A DNA stretch of 64,000 nucleotides from Peribacillus huizhouensis (lineage in GTDB: Bacteria > Bacillota > Bacilli > Bacillales > DSM-1321): NCBI RefSeq assembly GCF_014138605.1, contig NZ_JACJHX010000011.1, positions 87,636 to 151,635 of the forward strand, in the 5' to 3' direction. This document shows positions 27,490 through 39,474 of this stretch, piece after piece. Position 1 is the stretch's first letter. Each line of letters opens with the position of its first letter. The notes beneath the pieces were generated by a model that did no database searches, had not been told where the DNA came from, and saw only the letters and a program-made list of their open reading frames with translations. Made by a program: the position numbers and the translations under genes.

Positions 27490-27595
27490 GCTCATTGTTG
27501 ATTGTGGCACTATGTTGATTGAGCAGAAGGCGTGTGACTCCTGCGGGAAGCGAGCGCCGTACGTTTCAATCAACAGGCAAGTTTAACAGAGCCAA
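27490..27595 (+). repeat. MITE-like repeat, right arm of pair around tRNA operon
   Basis: Inverted relative to the copy at 26165. Contains GACTCCTGCGGGAAGCGAG, a block also found in the repeat at 51.6 kb, and ends CAAGTTTAACAGAGCC. Confidence 0.75.
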
Positions 27596-27602
27596 ACAAA
27601 TA

Positions 27603-27705
27603 AAGGATTGTCCAAAGGATCCGCCTCGCACTCTATACACAGTTAAATATAAACGATGTAAAGAATATGTGAGAACTGACCCTTTTGTTATGGAACAACC
27701 CCTTT
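27603..27705. repeat. Stop-codon-associated palindromic repeat, copy 2 (after purA)
   Basis: AAAGGATTGTCCAAAGGATC at one end and GACCCTTTTGTTATGGAACA at the other. It ends seven bases from the purA stop. Confidence 0.78.
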
Positions 27706-27711
27706 AGGAGA

Positions 27712-29308
<1,597 letters not shown>

Positions 29309-30673
29309 CTATGCCCCTGGAGGCATGCCGGCATCATCAAAACGCCTTTCTAGATTTACGAACTTATTGTATTCCTTCACAAAAGCAAGAGAGACGGTCC
29401 CTACTGGACCATTACGCTGTTTAGCAATGATAATTTCAATGATATTTTTGTTTTCCGATTCTTTGTCATAATAGTCATCTCGGTATAGGAAAGCGACAAT
29501 ATCAGCATCCTGCTCAATACTTCCTGATTCCCGAATATCAGACATCATCGGTCGCTTGTCTTGGCGTTGTTCAACTCCACGTGAGAGCTGGGAAAGTGCA
29601 ATAACTGGTACCTGAAGCTCACGAGCAAGTGACTTGAGGGAACGAGAAATTTCAGATACTTCTTGTTGACGGTTCTCACCTGAGCGACCATTTCCTTGAA
29701 TTAATTGAAGATAATCAATCATGATCATCCCAAGGCCATTCTCTTGTTTAAGACGTCGGCACTTCGAGCGGATTTCACCAATCCGGACACCAGGTGTATC
29801 ATCGATATAGATTCCAGCATTGGATAAGCTCCCCATCGCCATTGTCAGCTTACGCCAATCTTCATCTGTTAGTGCTCCTGTACGTAAATTCTGGGCATTG
29901 ATATTTCCTTCGGCACAGAGCATACGCATTACGAGCTGTTCAGCACCCATCTCCAAACTGAAGATCGCAACATTTTCTTCTGTTTTCGTTGCTACATTCT
30001 GAGCGATATTCAAAGCAAATGCAGTCTTACCAACCGATGGACGAGCTGCAACAATAATTAAATCGTTACGCTGAAACCCAGCAGTCATCCGATCAAGCTC
30101 ATCAAACCCTGTCGGAATACCTGTAACATCTCCTTTACGATTGGTCAGTTCTTCAATATTATCATATGCTCTGACAAGCACATCTTTAATGTTTTGGAAG
30201 GCACCTGAATTTTTTCTCTGAGCGACCTCCATAATACTCTTCTCAGCCTCGCCTAACAGACTTTCAACTTCATCTTCTCGGCTGTACCCTTCTTGAGCAA
30301 TATTGGTTGCCGTACGAATTAATCTTCTCAATAATGATTTTTCTTCCACAATTTTCGCGTAGTATTCAACATTGGCTGCAGTAGGGACAGACGCTGCCAA
30401 TTCACTTAAATAAGAAACGCCTCCGACCTCTTCTAAGATCTTTACAGCTGCTAGCTCTTCTGTAACTGTCACTAAATCGACAGCCTTTCCCATATCATTA
30501 AGCTTGAGCATGGCGTTAAATACTTTTTGATGTGAAGATCGATAAAAATCTTCAGGTATTAAAATCTCCGAAGAAACCGTTAATGACGAAGGCTCCAAAA
30601 ATATGGCCCCCAAAACAGCCTGTTCCGCTTCGACATTTTGTGGCGGTATCCGATCTTGAAATGTCTCATTCAT
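29309..30673 (-). CDS. dnaB: Replicative DNA helicase
   Basis: A 454-residue hexameric helicase (called dnaC in B. subtilis). N-terminal DnaB domain (about 10-110), then RecA-like domain with Walker A AARPSVGKTAFA, Walker B MIMIDYLQL and QLSRGVEQR. It unwinds DNA at replication forks. The ATG giving MNETFQDR was chosen because AAAGGAGG is seven bases upstream. It follows rplI by almost 300 bases that hold a repeat fragment. Confidence 0.97.
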   Translation of the reverse strand: MNETFQDRIPPQNVEAEQAVLGAIFLEPSSLTVSSEILIPEDFYRSSHQKVFNAMLKLNDMGKAVDLVTVTEELAAVKILEEVGGVSYLSELAASVPTAANVEYYAKIVEEKSLLRRLIRTATNIAQEGYSREDEVESLLGEAEKSIMEVAQRKNSGAFQNIKDVLVRAYDNIEELTNRKGDVTGIPTGFDELDRMTAGFQRNDLIIVAARPSVGKTAFALNIAQNVATKTEENVAIFSLEMGAEQLVMRMLCAEGNINAQNLRTGALTDEDWRKLTMAMGSLSNAGIYIDDTPGVRIGEIRSKCRRLKQENGLGMIMIDYLQLIQGNGRSGENRQQEVSEISRSLKSLARELQVPVIALSQLSRGVEQRQDKRPMMSDIRESGSIEQDADIVAFLYRDDYYDKESENKNIIEIIIAKQRNGPVGTVSLAFVKEYNKFVNLERRFDDAGMPPGA

Positions 30674-30967
30674 ATTTTGGCCTCCTTTATACAAAGTTGC
30701 TTTACTTATTTATCCCACATTAACGGGCATTCCCCCTACCTTAAGGCTTCGAGGAATCAAAGAAGCAAAGATGGGTATAAGCCCGATCGGTCCAACTAAC
30801 AATCAGCGGGTGATCACCCACTATTTGTAATACTTTATTTAAATAGTATAGATATCATACAATCAGAATAATTTCATCAAAAAAAGAAGATTGAACGTAT
30901 AAGCCCGATCTCCTTTTTTATCTATACTCTATTTTATCAATTTTTTATCGATATGACAGTGCTAAAA
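30674..30967. repeat. dnaB-rplI gap with repeat family L fragment
   Basis: About 30717-30825 carries TTAACGGGCATTCCCCCTAC, AAGGCTTCGAGGAATC and AACAATCAGCGGG, pieces of the long repeat. GAAGATTGAACG to ATCTCCTTTTTT near 30890 may be a weak terminator. Confidence 0.55.
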
Positions 30968-31417
30968 TTAGTTAATTTCTTTTACAGAAACCGTTAGTGT
31001 CGCCGTTACTTCATGGTGTAGCTTAACTGGAAGTTTCGTGTGGCCTAAAGAACGAATCCCTTCATTAAGATCCATTTTTCGTTTATCAATTTTGATGCCA
31101 TGTTTCTTCTGAAGTTCTTCAGCAATTTGTTTGGTTGTAATTGAACCGAATAATCTGCCGCCATCTCCAGCTTTTGCGTGTAGCTCAACCGTTAGGTTTT
31201 CGATTTTTTCTTTCAATTCTCTTGCTTGCTGTAATTCTTCAGCTGCAAGTTGGTCTTCTTTATTTTTTTTCGCTTCTAGTGTTTTTGTATTTGCATTATT
31301 CGCTTCAACAGCTAATCCTTGTTTTAAAAGAAAGTTATGTGCATATCCATCCGCAACATTTTTAACTTCCCCTTTTTTCCCTTTTCCTTTTACGTCTTTT
31401 AAAAAGATAACTTTCAT
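30968..31417 (-). CDS. rplI: 50S ribosomal protein L9
   Basis: A 149-residue protein of usual length. N-terminal RNA-binding domain ([28 protein letters not shown]), a long charged connecting helix and a C-terminal domain with [16 protein letters not shown]. It binds 23S rRNA domain V near the L1 stalk. Its start overlaps the gdpP stop by four bases. Confidence 0.97.
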   Translation of the reverse strand: MKVIFLKDVKGKGKKGEVKNVADGYAHNFLLKQGLAVEANNANTKTLEAKKNKEDQLAAEELQQARELKEKIENLTVELHAKAGDGGRLFGSITTKQIAEELQKKHGIKIDKRKMDLNEGIRSLGHTKLPVKLHHEVTATLTVSVKEIN

Positions 31418-33387
31418 TGTTTTTTTCCTCCCTCTAAATATTCATCGATGGCTGCTTTTAATAATGATTCAGCTTCATCAATAGAACCTGTCACTTGAGC
31501 TGCCGCATTGGTTAAATGCCCTCCGCCTTCAATCATCTCCATAACGACTTGCACATTTACATCTCCTAGTGAACGAGCGCTAATACCAACCAAGTCATCT
31601 GAACGCATAGCAATGACAAAAGAGGCGACAACACCGTCCATTGTAAGCAATGTATCAGCAGTTTGCGCGATTATTACTTGGTTATGGATTTCATCAGGTT
31701 CACCAACTGCAATTGCAATACCTTCCTTATAAAAGGAGACAGCTTCAATCAGCTTCGATCGTTCAATATACGTATGAACGTCTTCTTTTAAAAACTTTTG
31801 AACGAGTACTGTGTCCGCTCCCTGAGTGCGTAAATAAGATGCTGCATCAAAGGTTCTCGATCCCGTCCTTAGTGTGAAACTCTTCGTATCGACGATAATG
31901 CCTGCAAGTAGAGAAGTTGCCTCTAACATATCCATCTTGCTTTTCTTCGGCTGATACTCAAGCAACTCAGTCACAAGCTCGGCCGTTGAAGACGCATACG
32001 GCTCCATGTAAACAAGTAAGGAATGAGAAATAAACTCATCACTGCGTCTATGATGGTCAATTACGACTACTTGATCCATTCTGTTTAACAATCGTTCATC
32101 AATAACCATCGACGGCTTGTGAGTATCAACTATGACTAGAAGTGTTTCATCCGTAATTATTTCAGAGGCATCTTCTGGTGTAATAAACCGGCCATATAAA
32201 TCTGGCTTTGTTGCTTTAATTTCTTCTATTAATCGTCGAACGCTTTTATCTATATCTTGAAAATCAATTACGATATAGCCTTCACGGTCATTCGTCTGCG
32301 CAACCTTCAATATACCTATAGCTGATCCAATCGCATCCATATCAGGGCTCTTATGCCCCATCACAATGACCTTATCGCTATCGAGAACTATATCCTTCAA
32401 TGCATGGGAGATAACCCTCGCCCGCACTCTAGTTCGTTTCTCCATTGGGTTCGTTTTGCCTCCATAGAACTTAACCTTTCCATTCGGCAATTTAATAGCA
32501 ACTTGATCGCCACCTCGCCCTAATGCCAAATCAAGGCTTGATTGAGCAATTGACCCTAGCTCAGGTAACGAGGATACACTTGAACCAACACCGATGCTTA
32601 ATGTTAGCGGTACATTATGTTTTGAAGTTGATTCGCGAATTTCATCCAGTATAGCAAATTTACCCTTTTCAAGCTGTTGCAAAATACTTTCATTAAAAAT
32701 TCCAATAAAGCGATCTGAAGAAGTCCGTTTTAATAAAACTCCATTATCCTTTGCCCATTTATCAAGTAAGGAAGTAACCATACTGTTTAAACTGCTTTTG
32801 CGCTGATCGTCCATTCCTTGAGTTAAATCATCATAGTTATCAAGAAAAATTACTGCAATAGCTGTTCGTTCATTTTCATATAGTTTTTCAATTTCAATTT
32901 GTTCTGTAACATCAAAAAAGTACAGCAACCGCTCCTCAGGCTTATGCACAATCCTGAATTTACGGTTATTAAGAGTGATTGTTTCACTTTCCAATTCCTG
33001 CTTAATCAACGGAACAATTGCTTCTGCTACATCGTACAACGACCTGCCCGTTAAGGAATCTTCATCAAAGCAAGACGCTAAGTACGGATTCGTCCACTCA
33101 ATATAATAATCATCGTTCATCAGCATGATGCCGATCGGCATTTCGAGTAATGCCTCTTCACCGACCTTTTTTAAACGATAGGATAGGGTTGAGATATACT
33201 CCTCAGTTTCACGCCGATTTCGCAATTCCACTTGCAGAACCAGCGCAAACAAACCAATGAAAAGTAAAAACCCTATAGAAGCGACCCACCAATTGTAATA
33301 AGCGAGGACACCTAATAACAGAATGGCTACCGAAAGCAATCCATATAAGCGGGATAGGATCTGGTACTTCTTTAAATATGATGGCAT
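31414..33387 (-). CDS. gdpP: Cyclic-di-AMP phosphodiesterase
   Basis: A 657-residue membrane protein. Two N-terminal helices (about 10-55), a PAS domain (about 60-150), a degenerate GGDEF domain (about 165-295) and DHH/DHHA1 domains (about 330-650) with [25 protein letters not shown] and GGGHLTNAA. It hydrolyses c-di-AMP to pApA and so affects potassium, wall stress and beta-lactam tolerance. The ATG at MPSYLKK follows AGGAG. It sits between yybS and rplI as in B. subtilis (yybT). Confidence 0.97.
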   Translation of the reverse strand: MPSYLKKYQILSRLYGLLSVAILLLGVLAYYNWWVASIGFLLFIGLFALVLQVELRNRRETEEYISTLSYRLKKVGEEALLEMPIGIMLMNDDYYIEWTNPYLASCFDEDSLTGRSLYDVAEAIVPLIKQELESETITLNNRKFRIVHKPEERLLYFFDVTEQIEIEKLYENERTAIAVIFLDNYDDLTQGMDDQRKSSLNSMVTSLLDKWAKDNGVLLKRTSSDRFIGIFNESILQQLEKGKFAILDEIRESTSKHNVPLTLSIGVGSSVSSLPELGSIAQSSLDLALGRGGDQVAIKLPNGKVKFYGGKTNPMEKRTRVRARVISHALKDIVLDSDKVIVMGHKSPDMDAIGSAIGILKVAQTNDREGYIVIDFQDIDKSVRRLIEEIKATKPDLYGRFITPEDASEIITDETLLVIVDTHKPSMVIDERLLNRMDQVVVIDHHRRSDEFISHSLLVYMEPYASSTAELVTELLEYQPKKSKMDMLEATSLLAGIIVDTKSFTLRTGSRTFDAASYLRTQGADTVLVQKFLKEDVHTYIERSKLIEAVSFYKEGIAIAVGEPDEIHNQVIIAQTADTLLTMDGVVASFVIAMRSDDLVGISARSLGDVNVQVVMEMIEGGGHLTNAAAQVTGSIDEAESLLKAAIDEYLEGGKKQ

Positions 33388-33443
33388 ATTTTCAGCTCCT
33401 AAAAGGATCATACATTTTGCTCGTTTTTATCATTTTATGCACG

Positions 33444-34385
33444 TTATTTTTTTTTAGCGATATTTTGTCTTAAAGGAAAACCTAGATCGATTATACCCAA
33501 GAATCTAACGATAAATTGAAACAGTGGGCTCATGAATATAAGGATAATCATAATTATAGGTATAACCTTTGACCACCCTTGTCGATCTGACCAGAAAAAG
33601 ACAAATGACAATCCTTGCATTAAGACAAAGATATGCAATATAAATAAAAGATTGGAGATAACAGTAAATAAGAACTCACCTTGATTAGGATTGGTAGTCA
33701 TCGCTACAATCATCGTAATTAAATAATACCATAAAATACTTTTCGGAAGTTGTAGATCTCTAAATAGTGGCCATTTCAATTTCTTTTCGCTAAATCGTTT
33801 TAAAAACGGCTGAGCTACTAAAAGGATTAAGAAGGACAAGATCAAAGAAGACATCACAAACATAGATGGTATTAGTGTATCCAGTAAATCAATTGCTACA
33901 TAAATGTTTTCTAAACTCTTATCAGTTGGGCTCTTTCCAAATGCAGCTAGTATTTCAATGGATTTGTCCACTGACGTTTTCAACATATCAATACTCTCGG
34001 TAATAACATTCATATTCAGGAACCAAACAGAAAATCCGAACATGACAATTAAACAAGCTAACATGACAATTACTGTACTAATGAATATCTTAATGGTTGA
34101 GTAATTTTTTCGCAATTGATAGCCAATTGTAATCCCTGACAACCCTGTTAATAATGCTACCGGTAGAGCCAAGACGGTCCCAAAGATCATAGTTAGTAAA
34201 CATGCAATGAACAAGAACCCAAAAGCCCAAGTCATACTTTGCTTAAGCGCTATTAAAATGAAAGGGATTGGTAATATAAAAAATAGGATTGATCCAATGA
34301 AAGGAAGTTGAATCGCCAAAAATAATAATATACTATACAGAGCAAGCAATACTCCGCCTTCTGCTACTTTTCTTCCGTCGTTCAA
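33444..34385 (-). CDS. yybS: YybS family DUF2232 membrane protein
   Basis: A 313-residue protein with about eight membrane helices, of the DUF2232 family always near gdpP and rplI in bacilli. Function is unknown; a transport role is suggested by fold class only. The TTG start was preferred because AAAGGATG lies seven bases before it and the chain then begins MNDGRKVAEGGVLL, like relatives. Confidence 0.88.
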   Translation of the reverse strand: MNDGRKVAEGGVLLALYSILLFLAIQLPFIGSILFFILPIPFILIALKQSMTWAFGFLFIACLLTMIFGTVLALPVALLTGLSGITIGYQLRKNYSTIKIFISTVIVMLACLIVMFGFSVWFLNMNVITESIDMLKTSVDKSIEILAAFGKSPTDKSLENIYVAIDLLDTLIPSMFVMSSLILSFLILLVAQPFLKRFSEKKLKWPLFRDLQLPKSILWYYLITMIVAMTTNPNQGEFLFTVISNLLFILHIFVLMQGLSFVFFWSDRQGWSKVIPIIMIILIFMSPLFQFIVRFLGIIDLGFPLRQNIAKKK

Positions 34386-34546
34386 CGCTTCACATCCTTT
34401 CAAAATTGACGAGGTTATCATACTCTAACTGCAATCCATATATCCTATTCTAGAATGAAGTTAATAGGGGTGAACCTCCTATTATTGTAGCTGTTTGTAT
34501 CTTAATATTTCAAATTTCCCATCTGCTTCTTTTTCGTTTTTATAGT

Positions 34547-34930
34547 GAAACTTTAATCAGTGGGGTTTTCTTCATTTTGTTATTCCCGTTCTAGTGTCGC
34601 AAGATTTTCGTTTTCACTTTGATCAATCGACAGTACGATCTAAGGTTCAATCAATCACAGACTAAGTACACCGCGTTCTGTGGCAATGTCTGTGTGACCC
34701 ATATTCTGTGAGCAACGGAGACTCCATCCCATCCTGTGATAGTCCGACGAGTATAAGATGGAATACGGCGCGGCGTAGTTTGCCACAGAGTATTACAGCT
34801 TATGGCCTTAAGTAGGTGTAGGAGCCGCAACCAGATTAGGCTGCTATTCCCCCACCCACGCTTCTTTGATCCCCTAAAGCCTTGAGGTGATGGTTTTACT
34901 GCCCGTTGTTAATGCGGGATAAAATTATAT
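34547..34930 (+). repeat. Long structured repeat (family L), full copy
   Basis: Begins AGTGAAACTTTAATCAGTGG and ends GTTAATGCGGGATAAAA. The centre holds AATCACAGACTAAGTACACC and GGCAATGTCTGTGTGACCC as in the other long copies. Together with flanks it accounts for most of the 700 bases between yybS and rpsR. Confidence 0.78.
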
Positions 34931-35050
34931 ACAATAATGGGGTGAATAGCCTATGGTAGTGAAGTGTCGGATTCTTGTAAATTTACTTGTTTGAGATAAA
35001 CGTTTTAGGGATTATTGAGAGGACTTTTTAACATTCTATTTTCACTAACA

Positions 35051-35083
35051 AAAAACACATTAGAGAGAATCCCTAATGTGTTT
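35051..35083 (-). terminator. Terminator of the rpsF-ssb-rpsR operon
   Basis: ACACATTAGGG and CTAATGTGT pair around a short loop, followed by six T on the minus strand. Confidence 0.9.
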
Positions 35084-35093
35084 TTAACTGTTA

Positions 35094-35333
35094 TTATTCA
35101 CCAGATACATATGGTAGTAATGCCATAGTACGTGAGCGTTTAATCGCAATTGTTAATTTGCGTTGGTATTTAGCACTTGTACCAGTTACACGACGTGGTA
35201 AAATTTTACCGCGTTCTGAGATGAATTTTTTAAGAAGATCCACATCTTTATAGTCGATGTGAGTGATTCCGTTTGCTGTAAAGTAACAAACCTTTTTACG
35301 CTTTCCGCGTCCTTTACGTCCACCCATTGCCAT
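35094..35333 (-). CDS. rpsR: 30S ribosomal protein S18
   Basis: A 79-residue basic protein beginning [16 protein letters not shown], with the conserved core [19 protein letters not shown] and RRVTGT. It binds 16S rRNA together with S6 on the platform. AAGGAGG precedes the ATG. Last gene of rpsF-ssb-rpsR. Confidence 0.97.
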   Translation of the reverse strand: MAMGGRKGRGKRKKVCYFTANGITHIDYKDVDLLKKFISERGKILPRRVTGTSAKYQRKLTIAIKRSRTMALLPYVSGE

Positions 35334-35379
35334 TGTTTTGTCCTCCTTATCGTTTTATTTTTTTTAAGCTGCCGATCGC

Positions 35380-35907
35380 TTAAAATGGTAGATCATCATC
35401 TGAAATGTCGATTGTTTTACCGTCATTTGCAAATGGGTCATCATCTACACGTGTATAGTTGTTATTGCTCCGTTGATTCTGATTTGGATTTTGTCCATAC
35501 GAATTATTGTTATCATAGCCGTTATTATTGTTATAACTTCTTTGATTTCCGTAAGAACCGCCTTCATTTCTTTCACCCGCTGAACTGCTTCGTGGTTCAA
35601 GAAATTGAACGCTCTCAGCTTGAATCTCTGTCACATATACACGTTTGCCGTCTTGTCCTTCATAATTACGTGTTTGGACACGTCCATCCACGCCAGCTAA
35701 ACTTCCTTTTTTCAAAAAGTTCGCCACATTTTCTGCCGGTTTTCGCCAAACTACACAGTTAATAAAGTCTGCTTCCCTTTCACCTTGCTGATTCGAAAAA
35801 GGCCGATTGACAGCTAACGTAAAAGTAGCAACAGGAACTCCATTTGGTGTGTAACGTAATTCAGGATCTTTCGTTAAGCGACCTACTAAAACTACGCGAT
35901 TCATCAT
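35380..35907 (-). CDS. ssb: Single-stranded DNA-binding protein
   Basis: A 175-residue protein: OB-fold (1-110) with [19 protein letters not shown], a flexible linker rich in N, G, Y and Q, and the acidic tip DISDDDLPF that recruits replication and repair proteins. The linker has many NNN tracts. Start is ATG-ATG; either is possible. Co-transcribed with rpsF and rpsR. Confidence 0.97.
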   Translation of the reverse strand: MMNRVVLVGRLTKDPELRYTPNGVPVATFTLAVNRPFSNQQGEREADFINCVVWRKPAENVANFLKKGSLAGVDGRVQTRNYEGQDGKRVYVTEIQAESVQFLEPRSSSAGERNEGGSYGNQRSYNNNNGYDNNNSYGQNPNQNQRSNNNYTRVDDDPFANDGKTIDISDDDLPF

Positions 35908-35950
35908 CAGAATCAACCCCTGTCAGATGGGAATTTATATTTATTTCAAA

Positions 35951-36238
35951 TTAAGCTTCGATTTTAGTTACCATGTGGCGAATAATATCTTCGCTGATTT
36001 TAGCTAAACGATCAAATTCTTGAATCGCAGCTGCTTCACCATTGATTTTAAGAAGCATGTAGTAACCGTCACGGAAATCATTGATTTCGTAAGCTAGGCG
36101 GCGTTTACCCCACTCTTTTGCTTCTGTCATTTCCGCACCATTATCAGTAAGGATTGTGTTGAAACGTTCAACTAGTGCTTTCTTAGCGTCTTCCTCAATG
36201 TTTGGACGGATGATGTACATAATTTCGTACTTTCTCAT
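35951..36238 (-). CDS. rpsF: 30S ribosomal protein S6
   Basis: A 95-residue protein starting [17 protein letters not shown] with [19 protein letters not shown]. It partners S18 in the 30S platform. AGGAGGTGAC lies before this ATG; the longer frame upstream belongs to the leader. First gene of its operon. Confidence 0.97.
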   Translation of the reverse strand: MRKYEIMYIIRPNIEEDAKKALVERFNTILTDNGAEMTEAKEWGKRRLAYEINDFRDGYYMLLKINGEAAAIQEFDRLAKISEDIIRHMVTKIEA

Positions 36239-36249
36239 CTCTGTCACCT

Positions 36250-36285
36250 CCTTTTGGTCTAAGCGGCCCTTTTCGGGCAAGGAGC
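36250..36285 (-). promoter_or_regulatory. Possible S6:S18 autoregulatory leader of rpsF
   Basis: On the minus strand GCCC and GGGC pair around GAAAA, directly followed by CCG and then by the ribosome-binding site. Known S6:S18 leaders have a hairpin with a CCG bulge at this position; the match is by eye. Confidence 0.4.
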
Positions 36286-36369
36286 AATTATATAATTACT
36301 CACAAGATGAAATTATAGCACAGATGTTCATTATTTGCAATGAATCTATGTAGATAAATGAATCAACAA

Positions 36370-36490
36370 AAAGGAGTGTCCCAAAAGCAAAGGATAGGAC
36401 CTCGCAACAGCTAAATACAGTATAAGTTAAGTATACGCCACACAACTTACTGATTTAGAATACGGAGTCAAACCCTATTGAGACACCCTA
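36370..36490. repeat. Stop-codon-associated palindromic repeat, copy 3 (after ychF)
   Basis: AAAGGAGTGTCCCAAAAG at one end and GAGACACCCT at the other, with CCTCGCAACAGCTAAATAC inside. It ends ten bases from the ychF stop. Confidence 0.82.
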
Positions 36491-36499
36491 CATACCTTC

Positions 36500-37600
36500 T
36501 TATACGTTAAAACGGAAATGAATAACATCGCCGTCATTTACGATATATTCTTTTCCTTCAAGTCGAACTCTTCCTGCTTCTTTAGCTGCTGAATGACTTC
36601 CAGCTGCCAACAAATCTTCATAAGAAACCGTTTCTGCGCGGATAAAGCCACGTTCAAAGTCTGTATGAATAACACCCGCACATTGTGGTGCTTTCATCCC
36701 TTTACGGAACGTCCATGCACGAACTTCTTGTACACCCGCTGTAAAATACGTTGCAAGTCCAAGTAAATGGTATGAAGCACGTATTAATTGGTCAAGACCA
36801 GACTCTTCAATGCCAAGTTCAGATAAGAACATTTCCTTTTCCTCTCCATCAAGTTCGGAAATTTCTTCTTCTATCTTTGCACAAATGACAATAACCTCTG
36901 CATTTTCTTTCTCAGCATATTCGCGCACTTGTTTGACATACTCATTATCATCTGCGTTTGCAACTTCATCTTCGCTTACATTTGCAACATATAACGTCGG
37001 TTTCGCTGTCAGTAGATGCATGCCTTTCACGACTTTTAACTGTTCATCAGAAAACTCTACTGTACGAGCAGGCTTCTCTGCTTCTAAAGCTTCCTTCAAA
37101 GCAACTAGAATTTCATGTTCAAACATGGCATCTTTGTCTTTTTGCTTCGCCATTTTACCAACACGTTCAATGCGCTTATCAACTGATTCCAGATCGGCAA
37201 GAATCAATTCAAGATTAATTACTTCAATATCATCGATTGGATTTACTTTCCCTGAAACATGCGTAATATTATCATCTGCAAAGCAGCGTACAACTTGGCA
37301 AATTGCATCTACTTGACGAATATGTGATAAGAACTTATTTCCTAGTCCTTCACCTTTACTAGCACCCTTTACAATCCCAGCAATATCTGTGAATTCAAAT
37401 GCTGTCGGTACTGTTTTTTTGGGTTGTACCAATTCAGTTAATTTTTGTAGACGATGATCCGGCACTTCTACGATGCCTACATTCGGGTCAATCGTACAAA
37501 ATGGGTAGTTGGCCGATTCTGCACCAGCTTGAGTTATTGCGTTGAACAATGTAGACTTACCAACATTCGGCAAACCAACAATACCTGCCGTTAAAGCCAT
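36500..37600 (-). CDS. ychF: Redox-regulated ATPase YchF (Obg-like)
   Basis: A 366-residue protein, the exact usual length. G1 motif GLPNVGKSTLFNA, G3 DIAGIVKGASKGEGLGN, a coiled-coil insertion (about 130-200) and a C-terminal TGS domain. It prefers ATP over GTP and associates with ribosomes. The ATG giving MALTAGIVG was preferred to an upstream GTG. B. subtilis equivalent is yyaF. Confidence 0.97.
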   Translation of the reverse strand: MALTAGIVGLPNVGKSTLFNAITQAGAESANYPFCTIDPNVGIVEVPDHRLQKLTELVQPKKTVPTAFEFTDIAGIVKGASKGEGLGNKFLSHIRQVDAICQVVRCFADDNITHVSGKVNPIDDIEVINLELILADLESVDKRIERVGKMAKQKDKDAMFEHEILVALKEALEAEKPARTVEFSDEQLKVVKGMHLLTAKPTLYVANVSEDEVANADDNEYVKQVREYAEKENAEVIVICAKIEEEISELDGEEKEMFLSELGIEESGLDQLIRASYHLLGLATYFTAGVQEVRAWTFRKGMKAPQCAGVIHTDFERGFIRAETVSYEDLLAAGSHSAAKEAGRVRLEGKEYIVNDGDVIHFRFNV

Positions 37601-37729
37601 ATTTTCTTCCACTCCTCTAATAAATTACCTTTTATCCAGGTTTAACAGGCTGTAATCTCCCGCTTCAATTTTCATGGCAAATAAAGAAAAAAATAGGTGG
37701 GGAATAAAACAGCCTGTGATCTCCGATTA

Positions 37730-37945
37730 GTGAGATACAGTGAAACTTACCGATGCATAAGCAGAGGTAAAGTTTGCGCCCACAGGATGTGGGTCACACA
37801 GACATTGCCGCAGGACGCGGAGCCTAAGTCTGTGATTCATTGAATCAGGTTCATAGTGTCACTGTATCGAAACTTTAGCTTCCGATTTAGCGGCACTAGA
37901 ACAGGACTAGCCATCAGCGGGATAAAAAGCCATGATGGGAATTTC
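37730..37945 (-). repeat. Long structured repeat (family L), inverted copy
   Basis: On the minus strand it reads AGTGAAATTCCCATC, GTTCTAGTGCCGCTAAATCG, AATGAATCACAGACTTAGGC, GTCTGTGTGACCCACATCCT and GGGCGCAAACTTTACC, the same order as at 9.4 and 34.5 kb. It fills the gap between ychF and the DUF951 gene (37601-38095). Confidence 0.78.
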
Positions 37946-38095
37946 ACTTTATTTCAAAAATATACTATATTTACAGTCGTATAGTTAAACCTTTCACAAT
38001 TATAGATAGTGGACATGAAAAAGACAAGGAAATAAAGCAATCCTTTCCCATGTATCATGAAGTCACTTCGACATCGCATTATCGTAAGTAAGTTC

Positions 38096-38296
38096 TTACT
38101 CTTCCTCGTGCTTCTTTAATATTTTCTTCATTTTACGGCTAAATTCACGTCTTGGTAAAATGACACTATGGCCGCACCCTTCACATTTAATGCGGATATC
38201 CATTCCCAAACGTATGATTTTCCAACTATTCACTCCGCATGGGTGGGGCTTTTTCATTTCAACTATATCATTTAGGCCAAACACTTTCTCTTCCAC
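38096..38296 (-). CDS. DUF951 family small protein
   Basis: A 66-residue protein of the DUF951 family, regularly found between mscS-like and ychF genes in bacilli. It has MKKPHPCGVNSWKI and IKCEGCGHSVILPR; the C...CxxC pattern suggests metal binding. Function is unknown. It lies 33 bases after the mechanosensitive channel gene on the same strand. Confidence 0.9.
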   Translation of the reverse strand: MEEKVFGLNDIVEMKKPHPCGVNSWKIIRLGMDIRIKCEGCGHSVILPRREFSRKMKKILKKHEEE

Positions 38297-38329
38297 TTTT
38301 CTTCCCCCTTTACTATAACAATTTATACA

Positions 38330-39223
38330 TTATGCTTCTTCTTGGACTGTGGCTTTTAGATAGTTTTCATCGATGCAGTTCTTTAATTCTTTTCGCAAAA
38401 CCCTGCCTATATAGTAGTTCCGCGTTGGGATGGTTTCTGCTGTAATTCTCAGAACTACATCACTCGGGTTGAGCGACTGAATACCTAACACTTGCGGTGT
38501 CTTCACGATATCCTCATATTTTGCCGGCAATGATTCAAGCATATGAGAAATTGTTCTTTCTGCACGCTCGATATCCCCGTCATAAGGAAGTGTAAGATCA
38601 ACAACAGTGACGCTATTCAGAATGGAAAAATTAGTAACCTCTAGAATACTTCCATTTGGAATCACAAACAGTTGTCCAATTGAGCTCTTAATCTTAGTCG
38701 TCCTTAATCCAATTTCCACTACTTCCCCTTCATAGTCTTTAATCTTTATTTGGTCTCCCACCGAAAACTGGTCTTCAAATATAATAAAAAAGCCCATAAT
38801 TACATCTTTCACCAAGCTTTGTGCACCGAAACCAATAGCTAACCCGATTATTCCTGCTCCAGCTAATAGTGCTTTCACTTCAATATGCACAGCTTCCAAG
38901 ATCATGATGATGGTAATAAAATTAACGGTATATGTAAGAACATTCTTTAATAATCTTAATAAAGTAGCATCTCTGCGTTCCGATACCCGCAAAGGGCTTT
39001 TCTCACGCATCAGGAAAAATTTAGAGATGATTTTTTTTCCTAGCACAATAACAATACGAGATAAAATAAAAACAATTAAAATTTGCAATAAGCTCTCACC
39101 AATACCGATCCAAGTCTCTTCTGCAGAAAACTTAACAATGAATCTTTCTAACATCTTACTTGAAATAGGCAAACAGATCACCAACCAGTATATTTTTTTA
39201 ATTACATTGTCCCAACTAATCAT
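38330..39223 (-). CDS. Small-conductance mechanosensitive channel (MscS family)
   Basis: A 297-residue protein with three membrane helices; the pore helix has AGAGIIGLAIGFGAQSLVKD, then the beta domain with DQFSVGDQIKI and VVEIGLRTTKI. It opens under membrane tension to release solutes after osmotic downshock. Followed by the DUF951 gene. Confidence 0.94.
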   Translation of the reverse strand: MISWDNVIKKIYWLVICLPISSKMLERFIVKFSAEETWIGIGESLLQILIVFILSRIVIVLGKKIISKFFLMREKSPLRVSERRDATLLRLLKNVLTYTVNFITIIMILEAVHIEVKALLAGAGIIGLAIGFGAQSLVKDVIMGFFIIFEDQFSVGDQIKIKDYEGEVVEIGLRTTKIKSSIGQLFVIPNGSILEVTNFSILNSVTVVDLTLPYDGDIERAERTISHMLESLPAKYEDIVKTPQVLGIQSLNPSDVVLRITAETIPTRNYYIGRVLRKELKNCIDENYLKATVQEEA

Positions 39224-39474
39224 CTTAATCTCTCAGATAAAGTGAAACTTCAATCAGTGGGTATTTTACAACCCGTTAACGCGGGGTAGAAATCCTTAGG
39301 TGTCACAGAATGAATAACGAAACATTGTAATTGAATGTAACCAATGATGGTATTATACCATTTTCAAGAAGTCTCCAAACTATAATCCTTTTTAAAATTT
39401 CTTTCCCCACCTTCACGTATACCATTTCCTTTTTTTCCGTATACTGTTAGTACTAAGACAGAGGAGTGGAGTCG

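Noticed and set aside
27519..27707. 62-codon plus-strand frame after the tRNA operon
   Set aside because: It lies entirely across two repeat elements and has no family similarity.
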